From: Curvibacter gracilis ATCC BAA-807 | Lineage (GTDB): Bacteria; Pseudomonadota; Gammaproteobacteria; Burkholderiales; Burkholderiaceae_C | Length of the DNA: 64,000 nucleotides | Direction: 5' to 3' | Assembly (NCBI RefSeq): GCF_000518645.1 | Contig: NZ_JADZ01000018.1 | Location: 1 to 64,000, forward strand | The notes under the pieces: generated by a model | The model's input: only the letters and a program-made list of their open reading frames with translations | Database searches by the model: none | What the model was told of the DNA's origin: nothing | Position numbers and translations under genes: made by a program | In this document: piece after piece, positions 8,807 through 18,626 of the stretch | How the letters are laid out: every line of letters starts with the position of its first letter | Position numbering within the stretch: position 1 is the first letter of the stretch

Positions 8807-10222
8807 ATGTCCGCACCGCCAGCATCGCCCAGCGCCCGTCCCGGGCCCGCCCACTCACCCACCCCACCTGAAGACCCCGACCACGGGCTGGACCGCAGCG
8901 CGCTGCTGGCGCTGGCGGCCATCCTCATGGGCGTGGGGCTGGGCACGCTGGACACGGCCATTGCCAACACCGCGCTGCCGGCGATTGCCCATGACCTGAA
9001 CGCGCCCCCGGCGGCCTCGATCTGGGTGGTCAATGCCTACCAGTTGGCCACCGTGGCCCTGCTGCTGCCGTTTGCGGCGCTGGGCGACCGGATCGGGCCG
9101 CGGCGCGTGTTCATGGGTGGGCTGGCCTTCTTCACACTGGCCTCGCTGGCCTGCGCACTGGCCCCCACGCTGACGCTGCTGGCACTGGCCCGGGGCCTGC
9201 AGGGCATGGGGGCGGCGGCCATCATGAGCGTGAACATCGCGTTGATCCGGCTGCTGTACCCGGCCTCGCGCCTGGGGCGCGGCGTGGGCATGAACGCGCT
9301 GGTGGTGGGGGTGTTCTTTGCGGTGGGGCCCACGGTGGCTTCGCTGGTGCTGAGCGTGGCCGACTGGCCCTGGCTGTTTGCCATCAACGTGCCGCTGGGC
9401 CTGCTGGCCCTGGGCTTTGGCTGGCGCACCTTGCCGCACAGCACGCCACGCGACCACGGCTTTGACCCGCTGACGGCGGTGTTCACCGCCCTCACCTTCT
9501 CCACCCTGATCGGGGCGCTGGGTGCCGCAGCCCAGCAAGAGCCCTGGCCCCTGGTGGCCATCCCGGCCAGCGTGACGGTGGTGGCCGGGGCGCTGCTGCT
9601 GTGGCGCCAGGCCGGGCACCCGGCGCCCATGCTGCCGGTGGACCTGCTGCGCCGGCCGCTGTTTGCCCTGTCGGTGCTGACGGCGCTGAGCGCCTTTGCC
9701 ACCCAGGGGCTGGCCTTTGTGTCGCTGCCCTTCTTCTTGGAGCAGGTGCTGCACCGCAATCCGGTGGACACAGGCTTTCTGATGTCGGCCTGGCCGGTGG
9801 TGGTGGCGGCGGCGGCCCCCTTTGCGGGGCGCCTGTCAGACCGGCACCCGCCGGGCCTGCTGGGGGGCATCGGGCTGGCGGTGCTGAGTGGGGGCATGCT
9901 GTCGCTGGCCCTGCTGCCCGAGCAACCCGGCACGCTGGACCTGGTGCTGCGCCTGTGCGTGTGTGGGGCGGGTTTCGGCTTTTTCCAGTCGCCCAATCTG
10001 CGCGCGCTGATGTCCAGCGCCCCGCCTGAACGCGCCAGCGGGGCCAGCGGCATGATCGCCCTGGCCCGCCTGACCGGCCAGGCCAGCGGGGCCGCCGGGG
10101 TGGCCCTGTGTTTTGCCCTGGGGGGCACGCACGGTGCCAAGACCGCCCTGGCCGTGGGTTGCGGCACAGCCGCGCTCGGGGCCGCGGCCAGCACGGCGCG
10201 GCTGTTCACGCGCCAGCGCTGA
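8807..10222 (+). CDS. MFS efflux transporter, EmrB/QacA (DHA2) family
   Basis: A 471-residue protein with about 14 hydrophobic segments. Signature sequence: the first helix with LGTLDTAIANTALPAIA (DHA2 motif D1), then ALGDRIGPRRVF (motif A) and ARGLQGMGAAAIM (motif B/C region). DHA2 pumps export drugs, dyes or organic acids using the proton gradient; the substrate cannot be read from sequence. The ATG at 8807 gives an N-terminus of about 30 proline-rich cytoplasmic residues; an upstream in-frame TTG at 8780 is less likely. A TATAGT sits only 8 bases before this ATG. It converges with the chemoreceptor gene 30 bases downstream and has no regulator beside it. Confidence 0.85.
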   Translation: MSAPPASPSARPGPAHSPTPPEDPDHGLDRSALLALAAILMGVGLGTLDTAIANTALPAIAHDLNAPPAASIWVVNAYQLATVALLLPFAALGDRIGPRRVFMGGLAFFTLASLACALAPTLTLLALARGLQGMGAAAIMSVNIALIRLLYPASRLGRGVGMNALVVGVFFAVGPTVASLVLSVADWPWLFAINVPLGLLALGFGWRTLPHSTPRDHGFDPLTAVFTALTFSTLIGALGAAAQQEPWPLVAIPASVTVVAGALLLWRQAGHPAPMLPVDLLRRPLFALSVLTALSAFATQGLAFVSLPFFLEQVLHRNPVDTGFLMSAWPVVVAAAAPFAGRLSDRHPPGLLGGIGLAVLSGGMLSLALLPEQPGTLDLVLRLCVCGAGFGFFQSPNLRALMSSAPPERASGASGMIALARLTGQASGAAGVALCFALGGTHGAKTALAVGCGTAALGAAASTARLFTRQR

Positions 10223-10252
10223 GCCCGACAACCGAGCTCTGCGCCCTGCGGC

Positions 10253-12565
10253 TCAAAAGCCCAGGCGCTTGGCCGATGAGAGGGTGCTGACCACTTCGCT
10301 GGTGGCCTGCGCAAACGCGGTGCCGGGCGCCAGGGCGTCCTCGGCCTCGCGCATGCGGCGCTGGTTGATCAACTCGCCCACCTGGCCCGCCACGCGGTGG
10401 AAGTGGGCGTGGCGGCCCACCAGTGCGCTGAAGGTGGTGCGCTCGGCCAGGCGCTGGCCGTCGCCATAGATCCACTTGCCCAGGGCACAGCAGTCGTCGC
10501 GCGACAGGGTGGCGGTATCGACCTGGCTGCGGTCTTCAATCGCCTGGCGCAGCTTCACCTTCCATTGGCGGTGGGCGTCGATGATGGCGTCCACATCCAC
10601 GCCTTCCACCAGGGCCGCGGCCCGGTGGCCGGGCAGGCGGAACTCGTCCACCGTGGCCGCCATGGCCACGGCCACCCGGCGTTGCGAGCCGGCGGCTGCG
10701 GCCGTTTCTTCGACCAGGGCGGCGTTGGCCTGGGTGTTGCGGTCCAGTTCCTGCACCGCGGCGCCGATCTGGGTCACGCCCAGGCTTTGTTCGCGCGCGC
10801 CATTGGCCACCTCGTCGAGCAGCGATTTCACGTTCTCGGCGCTGGCCACGATCTCCTGCATGGTCTGGCCGGCCTGGCGCACCACGGCCGATCCCGAGCT
10901 GACCTCTTCGGTGCTGCCCGCGATCAGGGTCTTGATCTCCTTGGCCGCCACCGCGCTGCGCTGGGCCAGGCTGCGCACCTCGCCTGCCACCACGGCAAAG
11001 CCCCGGCCCTGCTCGCCAGCCCGGGCAGCTTCCACGGCCGCGTTCAGGGCCAGGATGTTGGTCTGGAAGGCAATGCCATCGATCACGCCGATGATGTCGC
11101 TGATTTTTTGCGACGAGGCCTGGATGCGCTCCATGGTCTGCACCACCGAACCCATGACCCGACCACCTTGCTCGGCCGTGCTGGCATTTTGCTGGGCGAT
11201 CTCGGAGGCCCGGCGCACCGATTCGGCCGTCATCTGGATGGTCGAGGTGGTCTGCTCCAACGCCGCCGACGACTGCTCCAGTGCAGCAGCGGCCTGCTCG
11301 GTGCGGGCCGACAGGTCGGCCGTGCCCTGGGCGATCTCGGTGCTGGCCTGCACCACCTGATCGCTGGCCTGCTGCACCTGGCGCACGGTGTCGGTGAGCG
11401 AGGTCTGCATGTGGCCCAGTTCCCGCATCAGGTCGGACACCTCGTCGCGCCCCTTGGTGTCGACCGTGGTGCGCAGATCGCCCATCGAGATGCTGAGCAG
11501 GAACTTGCGCAGCAGCTTGAAGCCGCCGGTCATCGAACGGTAGAAGCCCATGAAGAAATACAGGGCCACCAGCAGGCTCAGCACCGTGAGTGCCGCCGTC
11601 AGGCCCACGTGCAGGCGCAGCGCGCCCTCACGCTCGGCCAGCATGTCGTCGAGCACGGCCAGGTTCTGCCGCACCTGATCCGACTGGGCTTGCAAGGCCT
11701 CGGTGGCCAGCACGCGGAAGGCCTCGGCATCGCCCTGCACCTCGACCTGCCCTGGGGGGAAGCTGCTGCGCGCGGCGCCTTCCAGGCGCTGCAGCACGGC
11801 GGCGGCATCGGTCTTCAGGCGGCCGGCGGCGGCCGGGGCCGCGGCACGCACCTTGTCGAGGTTGTCGGTGAGCAGCTGGCGCTCATGGGCCAACACACCC
11901 AGCAAGGCATGCAGCCTGGCGGCGGCTTCGGGCTTGAGCTGGCCGCTGGCCAGGGCGGCACGGCCCAGGCCACGCAGCTCGGCCGTGTCACGCAACAAGC
12001 CCGGGGGCTGCATCAGCGTGGCGCCCACCAGGTGGAACGAGGCCAGGTCTGAGTCCAGTGCCAGCCCCGAGCCGTCGGTGACCTTGTCCTGCAATTGGCT
12101 GAGGGCGGCCGCCAACTTGTTCATGGCCGTGAAAACGGCCTCGGGCGTGCTGCTGGACTGGCTGGCCTCCCGGCTGGCCTCCAGCACCTGACGCAAGGCC
12201 GCACTGCTGCCCAGTCGCTCGCCGAGTTCGGTGTCCAGGGCCTGCAGCTTCTGCACGGCCTGCTGGTATTGCGCCTGGGCCTGGGCCAGTTCACCCCCGG
12301 CCTGGCCCGCGGCCGCGTTGCGGGCCCGGTACCGCCAGACACTGGCGGCATCCACCACCGGGGCCAAGGCCTGGCTGTAACGCACGCCTTGCCGCTCGGT
12401 GGCAACAAAGTCCAGCTCGGCATTCTTGGCGCTGCCGTAGGCGAGCAGCAGCCAGGCCACAGGCAGCAGGAAGGCCGCCGAGATCAAGGTCATCTTGGCC
12501 GGGAAACGCAGGCCACGCATCAAAGCGGCACCAGGCCGCCACAGGGAGGAATCGACAAAGCTCAT
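10253..12565 (-). CDS. Methyl-accepting chemotaxis protein with C-terminal zinc-binding CZB domain
   Basis: A 770-residue receptor. A membrane segment at about residues 26-46 is followed by a long helical periplasmic region, a second segment at about 315-340, a HAMP-like linker, and the highly conserved signalling hairpin ([20 protein letters not shown]). The C-terminus is a CZB zinc-binding domain: HRQWK, then [10 protein letters not shown] (W about residue 698), then HAHFHRVAG provide the His/Cys ligands. CZB domains in chemoreceptors bind zinc and have been linked to sensing of hypochlorous acid and zinc. There are no che genes nearby. Two more in-frame ATGs (codons 16 and 25) are possible. 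A run of eight C lies upstream of the start. Confidence 0.9.
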   Translation of the reverse strand: MSFVDSSLWRPGAALMRGLRFPAKMTLISAAFLLPVAWLLLAYGSAKNAELDFVATERQGVRYSQALAPVVDAASVWRYRARNAAAGQAGGELAQAQAQYQQAVQKLQALDTELGERLGSSAALRQVLEASREASQSSSTPEAVFTAMNKLAAALSQLQDKVTDGSGLALDSDLASFHLVGATLMQPPGLLRDTAELRGLGRAALASGQLKPEAAARLHALLGVLAHERQLLTDNLDKVRAAAPAAAGRLKTDAAAVLQRLEGAARSSFPPGQVEVQGDAEAFRVLATEALQAQSDQVRQNLAVLDDMLAEREGALRLHVGLTAALTVLSLLVALYFFMGFYRSMTGGFKLLRKFLLSISMGDLRTTVDTKGRDEVSDLMRELGHMQTSLTDTVRQVQQASDQVVQASTEIAQGTADLSARTEQAAAALEQSSAALEQTTSTIQMTAESVRRASEIAQQNASTAEQGGRVMGSVVQTMERIQASSQKISDIIGVIDGIAFQTNILALNAAVEAARAGEQGRGFAVVAGEVRSLAQRSAVAAKEIKTLIAGSTEEVSSGSAVVRQAGQTMQEIVASAENVKSLLDEVANGAREQSLGVTQIGAAVQELDRNTQANAALVEETAAAAGSQRRVAVAMAATVDEFRLPGHRAAALVEGVDVDAIIDAHRQWKVKLRQAIEDRSQVDTATLSRDDCCALGKWIYGDGQRLAERTTFSALVGRHAHFHRVAGQVGELINQRRMREAEDALAPGTAFAQATSEVVSTLSSAKRLGF

Positions 12566-12581
12566 GCGGGATCAGACAGGA

Positions 12582-12589
12582 GGGGGGGG
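12582..12589 (-). repeat. C8 homopolymer in the leader of the CZB chemoreceptor gene
   Basis: Eight consecutive C residues on the coding strand, 17-24 bases upstream of the ATG at 12565, next to CTCCT. No normal Shine-Dalgarno sequence is seen in this leader. Such tracts can slip during replication, but there is no evidence here that it does. Confidence 0.6.
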
Positions 12590-12854
12590 TGAGGGTGAAG
12601 GGGCGCTGCAGGTGATGCCCTGCTTTTGTTGACACTTTGTCACAACACCCCCTCGGGTTTCCTGACATCCATCAAGAACAGCCGGGAAGCCCGTGCCGAC
12701 GCCGCCCAGGGCTGGGCCTGGCTTGCAACCGCAACCACAACTGTCAAGTGGCCCGGTGATGCGCGCGACAGACAGCTGCGCAGCACGAAAGACACATCGG
12801 CAGGCAGGCGGCCATAATGTCCTGAAAGAACAATTCGTAACATGTGGGATTGAA

Positions 12855-13394
12855 ATGGCACTCAAGTCCATGCGGCCCCCGGGCCGTCGCAGCGCCCTGC
12901 TCCGATTCGCTCTGCCCCTGGCATGGGTCCTGCTGGGGCGCAGCGCCGCCGCCGGCAAGCTGCCCGAGCCCACAGGGGCTGTGCTGCTGACCCTGTCGGG
13001 CCGGGTCGGTCAAGCCAATCAGGGCGCGCAGGCCGTGTTCGACCTGGCCATGCTGAGTGCGCTTGCGCAGCGCCGTTTCAGTGTCAAGACCCCGTGGGAC
13101 CCGCGGCCGGTCTCGTTCGAGGGGCCGCTGCTGCGCGAGGTGCTCAAAGCCGCCGAGGCCCAAGGCAGCCGCCTGACCCTGGTGGCCGTCAACGATTACA
13201 AGGTGGAGATCCCGATGGAAGACCTGGAGCACTGGGACGTGGTGCTGGCCCTCAAGATGAATGGCCAGGCCATCCCGACGCGCACCAAAGGCCCGCTGTT
13301 TGTGGTCTACCCCTTCGACCAGGCCCAGGGCGCACTGCTGGACCAGTTCCGCGACCGCTCCATCTGGCAGCTGGTGTCGATCCGGATCGACTGA
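12855..13394 (+). CDS. Periplasmic sulfite-oxidase-fold (molybdopterin-type) protein without the metal-ligand cysteine
   Basis: A 179-residue secreted protein. A signal peptide (RRSALLRFALPLAWVLL, cleaved near SAAAG) precedes a compact domain resembling the oxidoreductase molybdopterin-binding family: LLTLSGRVGQANQG, FEGPLLREVLKAAEAQG, VNDYKVEIPMEDL and GPLFVVYPFD. In true sulfite-oxidase-type enzymes a conserved cysteine ligates molybdenum; this protein has no cysteine at all, so redox catalysis is doubtful and a binding or sensory role is more likely. The ATG at 12855 is preferred because it starts directly at a basic n-region. Its stop is 30 bases before the Cache/HD-GYP receptor gene, suggesting co-transcription and a shared ligand. 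Confidence 0.7.
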   Translation: MALKSMRPPGRRSALLRFALPLAWVLLGRSAAAGKLPEPTGAVLLTLSGRVGQANQGAQAVFDLAMLSALAQRRFSVKTPWDPRPVSFEGPLLREVLKAAEAQGSRLTLVAVNDYKVEIPMEDLEHWDVVLALKMNGQAIPTRTKGPLFVVYPFDQAQGALLDQFRDRSIWQLVSIRID

Positions 13395-13424
13395 GCACCC
13401 GGCCACCGCACACCGGGACACCGC

Positions 13425-16325
13425 ATGAGCTCCAGCGCCAGCACCCTCACCCAACCGGGGCGGACGGAAACAGGCCGTGGCCTCTCACTGCGGGTTTCGA
13501 TCGCCACCGTGGTGGTGTTCTCCATGTTGCTGGTGGCCGTGGTGGTGATCGGCACCGGCTGGGCCGGGGCCCGGTCCAACGCGATCTTCACCGCGACACG
13601 CATGGCCACGGACGCAGGCAAGCTGGTGACGGAGCGGGCCAGAGGCCTGCTGGAGCCAGCCAAGTCCACTCTGCGTCAGCTCACCTTCGACCCCATCACC
13701 ACCGCACGCACGCTGGACGAACGACTGGAGCGCATCTACGTGCTGTCGGAGGAGCTGGTGGCCAACCCGCTGCTGTCCTCGGTCTATGTGGGCTACGAAG
13801 ACGGCGCCTTCTTGCTGGTGCGCCCGCTGGACCAGCCGGCCCAGCGCAAGCTGTTTGGCGCACCGCCCAAGTCGAACTTCATGGCCCAATCGCGCGCCCG
13901 CGACCGCCAGGGCCGCTGGCAGGGCGAGTACCTGTTCTTTGACACCGCGCGCCGACTGCTGGAGCGGCGGGCCATGCCCGACTACCGCTTCGACCCCCGC
14001 ACACGCCCCTGGTACCAGGAGGCCCAGGCCACAGGGCAGCCCTCGCTGTCCGAGCCCTATGCCTACTTCACCACGCAGGAGCTGGGGGTCACCCTGAGCC
14101 AGTTGAGCCATTCAGGGCAGGCCGTGGTCGGCCTGGATGTGGTGCTGGACCAGCTCAGTCGCTCGCTGGCCGATCTGCGCGTGACGCCGCACGCCCGGAT
14201 CGCGCTGGTGAATGCCCGCCAGGAAGTGCTCGCCGATCCCGACCACCCCCAGGCCGGTCTGGCCGGCCAGGGCCTGCCGCGATTTCGCCGGGTGCAGGAC
14301 CTGGGTGAGGCCGGGCTGAGCGCACTCGCGGAGCAAGGCACCCAGCCCGCCCCCCAGGCGGGCCTGGGCCAGGCCCGCGTGCTGCAGGTGCAGGGGCAGG
14401 AAGTGCTGGGCCTGGTGCTGCCCTTCGAGATGTGGTCCGACCAGGGCATGCGCCTGCTGGTGACCGCGCCGGTGGACGAGGTGCTGGGCGAGCTGAGCGC
14501 CAAACGGCTTCGCATCGTGCTGCTCGTGGTGGTGCTGGTGCTGGCCATGCTCGCCTTGAGCTGGCCCATGGCGGCGCGCATCGGCCATGGCATCGAAGGG
14601 TTGACCAGCAAGGCCCGTGAGGTGGCGCGGTTTCAATTCACGCCGGCCGCCCTGCGCCCCTCGGCCATCAAGGAGGTCAATGAGCTGGCGCTGGCGATGC
14701 AAGGCATGAGCCAGACCATCGAGAGCTTTCTCAGGCTCAGCCACCAGATGGCCACCGAGCCCGAGGTCGAACGCATGCTCGAACAGGTGCTGCAGCAACT
14801 GGTGCAGGCCACGCGCAGCCGTGCCGGGGCGGTGTACCTCTGGGACGAGGGTGCAGGCTGCATGCAGCGCGCCGCAGTTCATGGCCAGCCGGCCTCCCCG
14901 TTCGAAGCCCAATTGACCGGGCCAGGTGCCGCAGCGCCCGGGCCGGCCGGCGAACAGCGCAGTGAGCTGCTGCTGCAGGGGCGCCAGGGCGACCGCCAGG
15001 GCCTGCTGGTGTTGGTGCACCAGGGCAACGATGGCCACGAAGGCCAGGCCTTCCAGCAATTTGCGCAACAGCTTTCGGGCATGCTGGCCGTGTCGATCGA
15101 GACGCGCCAGCTGATCGATGCCCAGAAAAAGCTGCTCGACGGTGTGATCCGGCTGATGGCCGACGCGATCGACGCCAAGAGCCCCTACACCGGCGGCCAC
15201 TGCGAACGCGTGCCCGAGCTGGCCATCCAGATGATGGACCAGTTGCAGGCCGACGCCAGCGGGCCCTACGCGGGCTTTCGTTTGAACGAGCAGGAGCGCT
15301 ATGCCTTCCAGCTCGGGGCCTGGCTGCACGACTGCGGCAAGGTCACCAGCCCGGAGCACATCGTCGACAAGGCCACCAAACTGGAGCTGATCGGCAACCG
15401 CATCCATGAAGTGCGGCTGCGCTTCGAGCTGCTGTGGCGCGACGCCGAGATCGCCTGCTGGCAGGCCCAGGCCCAGGGGCAGGACGCTGATGCGGCCCGC
15501 GCCGCCTTGGCCGAGCGTCAGCGCAGCCTGCAAGAGGATTTTGCCTTTGTCGCTGCCTGCAACCTGGGCAGCGAAGCCCTGAGTGATGAGGCCATCGCCC
15601 GCCTGCATGCGCTGGGCGCCCAGACCTGGCTGCGCCACTTTGATGACCGGCTGGGTTTGTCGGTGGAGGAGTTGAATCGCCTGCAGCAAGCCCGCCCGGA
15701 GGCCCCGCCCCTGCCCGCCAGCGAAGCCCTGCTGGCCGATCGGCCTGAACACTGCGTGCCCTGGGGCGAGCGGCGCCCGCCGGTGGAAAAAGGCGCCCCA
15801 GGCAATGTGTACGGTTTTGACATGGCCCTGCCTCGGCACAAGCAGAACATGGGCGAGCTGCACAACCTCTCGGTGCGCCGTGGCACCTTGACGGAGGAAG
15901 ACCGCTTCCGCATCAACGAGCACATCGTGCAGACCTACACCATGCTCAAGACCCTGCCCTGGCCCCAGGCCCTGAGCCGGGTGCCCGAGCTGGCCGCCAC
16001 GCACCACGAGCGCCTGGACGGCCAGGGCTACCCGCGACGCCTGAAGGCCGACCAGCTCGGCCTGCCCGAGCGGGTGATGGCGCTGGCCGATGTGTTCGAG
16101 GCCCTCACGGCGGCCGACCGCCCCTACAAGACGCCCAAGCCCTTGAGCGAAACCCTGGCCATCATGGCGCGCATGTGCCGGGAGCAGCACCTGGACGCTG
16201 AATTGTTCCGGTACTTCCTGCGCAGCGCGCTGTGGCAGCGCCTGGCCCAGAGCCACCTACTGCCTGCACAGATCGACCCCGTCGATCCGGCCTCGATCGA
16301 AGCCCTGCTGCCTCTCAAGACCTGA
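13425..16325 (+). CDS. Cache-HAMP-GAF-HD-GYP membrane receptor, probable c-di-GMP phosphodiesterase
   Basis: A 966-residue receptor. Membrane segment 1 (about 24-46) and segment 2 (about 362-382) enclose a large Cache-type periplasmic sensor. A HAMP-like linker (to about 440), a GAF-like domain (about 445-570) and an HD-GYP domain follow. The HD pair is in LHDCGK (H635, D636) and the GYP loop is HHERLDGQGYP (about 860-870). HD-GYP enzymes hydrolyse c-di-GMP. Odd: about 220 residues separate the two motifs, far more than the usual ~60, so a helical insertion splits the catalytic domain. The gene directly follows the secreted Mo-fold protein and precedes a kinase/regulator pair. Confidence 0.85.
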   Translation: MSSSASTLTQPGRTETGRGLSLRVSIATVVVFSMLLVAVVVIGTGWAGARSNAIFTATRMATDAGKLVTERARGLLEPAKSTLRQLTFDPITTARTLDERLERIYVLSEELVANPLLSSVYVGYEDGAFLLVRPLDQPAQRKLFGAPPKSNFMAQSRARDRQGRWQGEYLFFDTARRLLERRAMPDYRFDPRTRPWYQEAQATGQPSLSEPYAYFTTQELGVTLSQLSHSGQAVVGLDVVLDQLSRSLADLRVTPHARIALVNARQEVLADPDHPQAGLAGQGLPRFRRVQDLGEAGLSALAEQGTQPAPQAGLGQARVLQVQGQEVLGLVLPFEMWSDQGMRLLVTAPVDEVLGELSAKRLRIVLLVVVLVLAMLALSWPMAARIGHGIEGLTSKAREVARFQFTPAALRPSAIKEVNELALAMQGMSQTIESFLRLSHQMATEPEVERMLEQVLQQLVQATRSRAGAVYLWDEGAGCMQRAAVHGQPASPFEAQLTGPGAAAPGPAGEQRSELLLQGRQGDRQGLLVLVHQGNDGHEGQAFQQFAQQLSGMLAVSIETRQLIDAQKKLLDGVIRLMADAIDAKSPYTGGHCERVPELAIQMMDQLQADASGPYAGFRLNEQERYAFQLGAWLHDCGKVTSPEHIVDKATKLELIGNRIHEVRLRFELLWRDAEIACWQAQAQGQDADAARAALAERQRSLQEDFAFVAACNLGSEALSDEAIARLHALGAQTWLRHFDDRLGLSVEELNRLQQARPEAPPLPASEALLADRPEHCVPWGERRPPVEKGAPGNVYGFDMALPRHKQNMGELHNLSVRRGTLTEEDRFRINEHIVQTYTMLKTLPWPQALSRVPELAATHHERLDGQGYPRRLKADQLGLPERVMALADVFEALTAADRPYKTPKPLSETLAIMARMCREQHLDAELFRYFLRSALWQRLAQSHLLPAQIDPVDPASIEALLPLKT

Positions 16326-16427
16326 TCTGGCGTGCGATCACTCGTCTTGCGCCCCAAAGTGGTGCAACGTGCGAAAATAGCAGTTCGTAAAGCGAAAAAT
16401 GCCTTACGTCAAATACACTTGTTCAAA

Positions 16428-17552
16428 ATGAACGTTCCAGCAGACGCCCTGCGGGTCATCGAATTTCTGATGCAGAAGACCCCGACCATGATCGCCTATT
16501 GGGATCAGGGGTTGCGTTGCCGATACGCCAACGGTGCCTACAAGACCTGGTTCGGTGCGGATCCGGAAAAGATGATCGGCATGACGTTGATGGACTTGTT
16601 GGGCCCAGAGCTGTTTGCATTGAATGAGCCCTATGTCCGAGGCGCACTGGCAGGCCTGGAGCAAACATTCGAGCGGGTCGTCCCAGGGCCGGACGGGGTG
16701 CGGCGCAACAGCCTGGCCAAGTACATGCCCGACATCCAGGACGGCGTCGTGCAAGGCTTTGTGGTGACGGTCACCGAGATCACCCAGCTCAAGCAACTCG
16801 AAGAAGCCCTGGCGCGCGAAACGGCCATGCGCAAAGACATTGAACAGCGGGCGCAGGAGCTTTCAGACTTGCTGATCGAGCGCAGCGAAATGCTCGATGT
16901 GCTGGCCCACGAGGTGCGCCAGCCCCTGAACAATGCCTCGGCCGCCCTGCAAAGCGCCCAGGCAGCCCTGGTCACGATCGCGCCCCCCGGGCTGACCCAG
17001 CGGCTGGAGCGGGCCCAGTCGGTGCTGCAGCAGGTGCGCAGCAGCATCGACAACACCTTGGCAGCGGCTGCACTGCTGGCCGGCCCGGGCAAGCTCAACC
17101 GCATCGACATGGACATCGACACTTTTGTCCAGGTGTGCATCCAGGACCTGGGTGAGGCCGACCAGGCCCGGGTGCGTGTGGACCGGCAGACCGCCACCCG
17201 CACCGCCTCGATGGACCTGGGCCTGATGCGCCTGGCGCTGCGCAACCTGCTGCTCAATGCCGTGCGCCACAGCCCGCCCGGCACGCCCATCGTGGTGCGC
17301 CTGGCCGACTCGGACGAGCCCCTGGCACTGCTGATCGATGTGATCGACCAGGGCACAGGGTTTGACCCGCAGGTGCTGCCCCACCTGTTTGAACGCGGCA
17401 CCCAGGGCCGGCACTGCCACGGCGGGCGTGGCCTGGGGCTGTACCTGGTGCACCGCATCCTCGAAATGCACGGCGGACAGACCTGCCTGCTGCAGCAATC
17501 CGCTGCCGGCTCGACAATCCGCATGATCTTGCCCCCTCAGGAAGACGAATGA
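16428..17552 (+). CDS. PAS-domain sensor histidine kinase
   Basis: A 374-residue soluble kinase with no membrane segment. A PAS domain covers about residues 8-120 (MIAYWDQGLRCRYANGAY, ending in TVTEITQLKQLEEAL). The phosphoacceptor helix reads DVLAHEVRQPLNN with the conserved His, and the ATPase domain has an N box (NLLLNAVRHSPPG), DQGTGFD and GGRGLGLYLV. It probably senses a cytoplasmic or redox signal and phosphorylates the regulator encoded immediately downstream, whose ATG overlaps this stop codon. The ATG at 16428 is chosen as the start of the PAS domain; no clear ribosome site is visible, and an in-frame TTG at 16419 or GTG at 16332 remain possible. Confidence 0.85.
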   Translation: MNVPADALRVIEFLMQKTPTMIAYWDQGLRCRYANGAYKTWFGADPEKMIGMTLMDLLGPELFALNEPYVRGALAGLEQTFERVVPGPDGVRRNSLAKYMPDIQDGVVQGFVVTVTEITQLKQLEEALARETAMRKDIEQRAQELSDLLIERSEMLDVLAHEVRQPLNNASAALQSAQAALVTIAPPGLTQRLERAQSVLQQVRSSIDNTLAAAALLAGPGKLNRIDMDIDTFVQVCIQDLGEADQARVRVDRQTATRTASMDLGLMRLALRNLLLNAVRHSPPGTPIVVRLADSDEPLALLIDVIDQGTGFDPQVLPHLFERGTQGRHCHGGRGLGLYLVHRILEMHGGQTCLLQQSAAGSTIRMILPPQEDE

Positions 17553-18334
17553 ACATGCTCAGCGAAACCACCGACATCACGGACGCCCAAGCCCCCACGT
17601 CCAACGCGACACCCGCTTTCTCCGGCCAGGCGATCGCGGCCACTCTGCCGGCCACGCTGGCCCTGGTGGAAGACGATCTGGAATACGCCGAATACCTGGC
17701 CCAGTACCTCCAGGAGCAGGGCGTGAACGTGCGCCGCTACGGCGACAGCAATGACCTGCTGGCCGACCATGCCCCTTATGACTACGGTTTCTACCTGCTG
17801 GACCTGACCCTGCCCGGGGTGGATGGGGTGGAGTTGATCCGCATCCTGCGCAAGCGGACCGCAGCCGGCATCATCGTGGTCACCGGGCGGCGCGACAACG
17901 ATGTGTTTGAACGCGTGATGGAAGCCGGCGCCGACATGCACCTGAGCAAGCCGGTGCGTTTCGAACAGGTGACCATGGCCATCAAGGCCGTGCAACGCCG
18001 CAGCAGCCCCAACGCCGTGCAGAGCCCCGGCCTGAGCTGGAAACTGGACACCTTGCAGGCCGAACTGCTGGCCCCCGATGGAACCCGCATCGGCCTGAGC
18101 GGCACCGACATGGCGGTCATGGAGTGCCTGCTGGAGGCCCAGGGTGCCGTGGTCAGCAAGAACACGCTCAACGAGCGCCTGGGGCGCCCGCTGACCGAAG
18201 GCCCCGACAACGGCCTCAACGCCACCATCTACCGCCTGCGTCGGCGCATCGAGCAGGCCACGCCCCTGCACGTGCCGCTGCACAGCCAGAGCCGCAAGGG
18301 CTACCAGTTCCGGGCACCCCTGGTTCGGGTTTGA
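17549..18334 (+). CDS. OmpR/PhoB-type response regulator
   Basis: A 261-residue two-domain regulator. The receiver starts at about residue 36 (LALVEDDLEYAEYL, the acidic pair), the phospho-acceptor Asp is in YLLDLTLPGVDG, and the switch Lys is in HLSKPVRF. A C-terminal winged helix (about 160-258) contains GAVVSKNTL and the recognition helix LNATIYRLRRRIEQ. The first 35 residues are an unusual low-complexity extension before the receiver; the second Met at 17555 would shorten it only slightly. ATGA overlap with the kinase gene indicates a translationally coupled pair. A hairpin resembling a terminator follows. Confidence 0.88.
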   Translation: MNMLSETTDITDAQAPTSNATPAFSGQAIAATLPATLALVEDDLEYAEYLAQYLQEQGVNVRRYGDSNDLLADHAPYDYGFYLLDLTLPGVDGVELIRILRKRTAAGIIVVTGRRDNDVFERVMEAGADMHLSKPVRFEQVTMAIKAVQRRSSPNAVQSPGLSWKLDTLQAELLAPDGTRIGLSGTDMAVMECLLEAQGAVVSKNTLNERLGRPLTEGPDNGLNATIYRLRRRIEQATPLHVPLHSQSRKGYQFRAPLVRV

Positions 18335-18337
18335 GCT

Positions 18338-18386
18338 GCCGCCGTCGGCGTCTCCGGAGGATTGCGTCGGCGGCTGTCTATTTTTG
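18338..18386 (+). terminator. possible terminator after the response regulator
   Basis: GCCGCCG (18338-18344) can pair with CGGCGGC (18368-18374), followed by a T-rich run ending around 18385. The loop is long (23 bases), so the call is tentative. The remaining bases up to 18626 hold no gene. Confidence 0.4.
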
Positions 18387-18626
18387 GAACAAATGCAACT
18401 CGAACGTCAGCAGATCGTCACAAAAAGTCATTTTTGAACAATTGCCGTCTATCATGGGTGTTGAAAAGCCCATTGAGGGTCAGCGGCGAAGATCACCATG
18501 ACCGACTCAACGACAGAGGCTTTCAGTTTCTGATTGCTGTCACACCTCAAGGGCATCATCGCCGGAGCGCTCCATTCGCGAACGGCACCATGAAGAGCGA
18601 TTTGAGAACCCATTCCAGAGGTGTTG

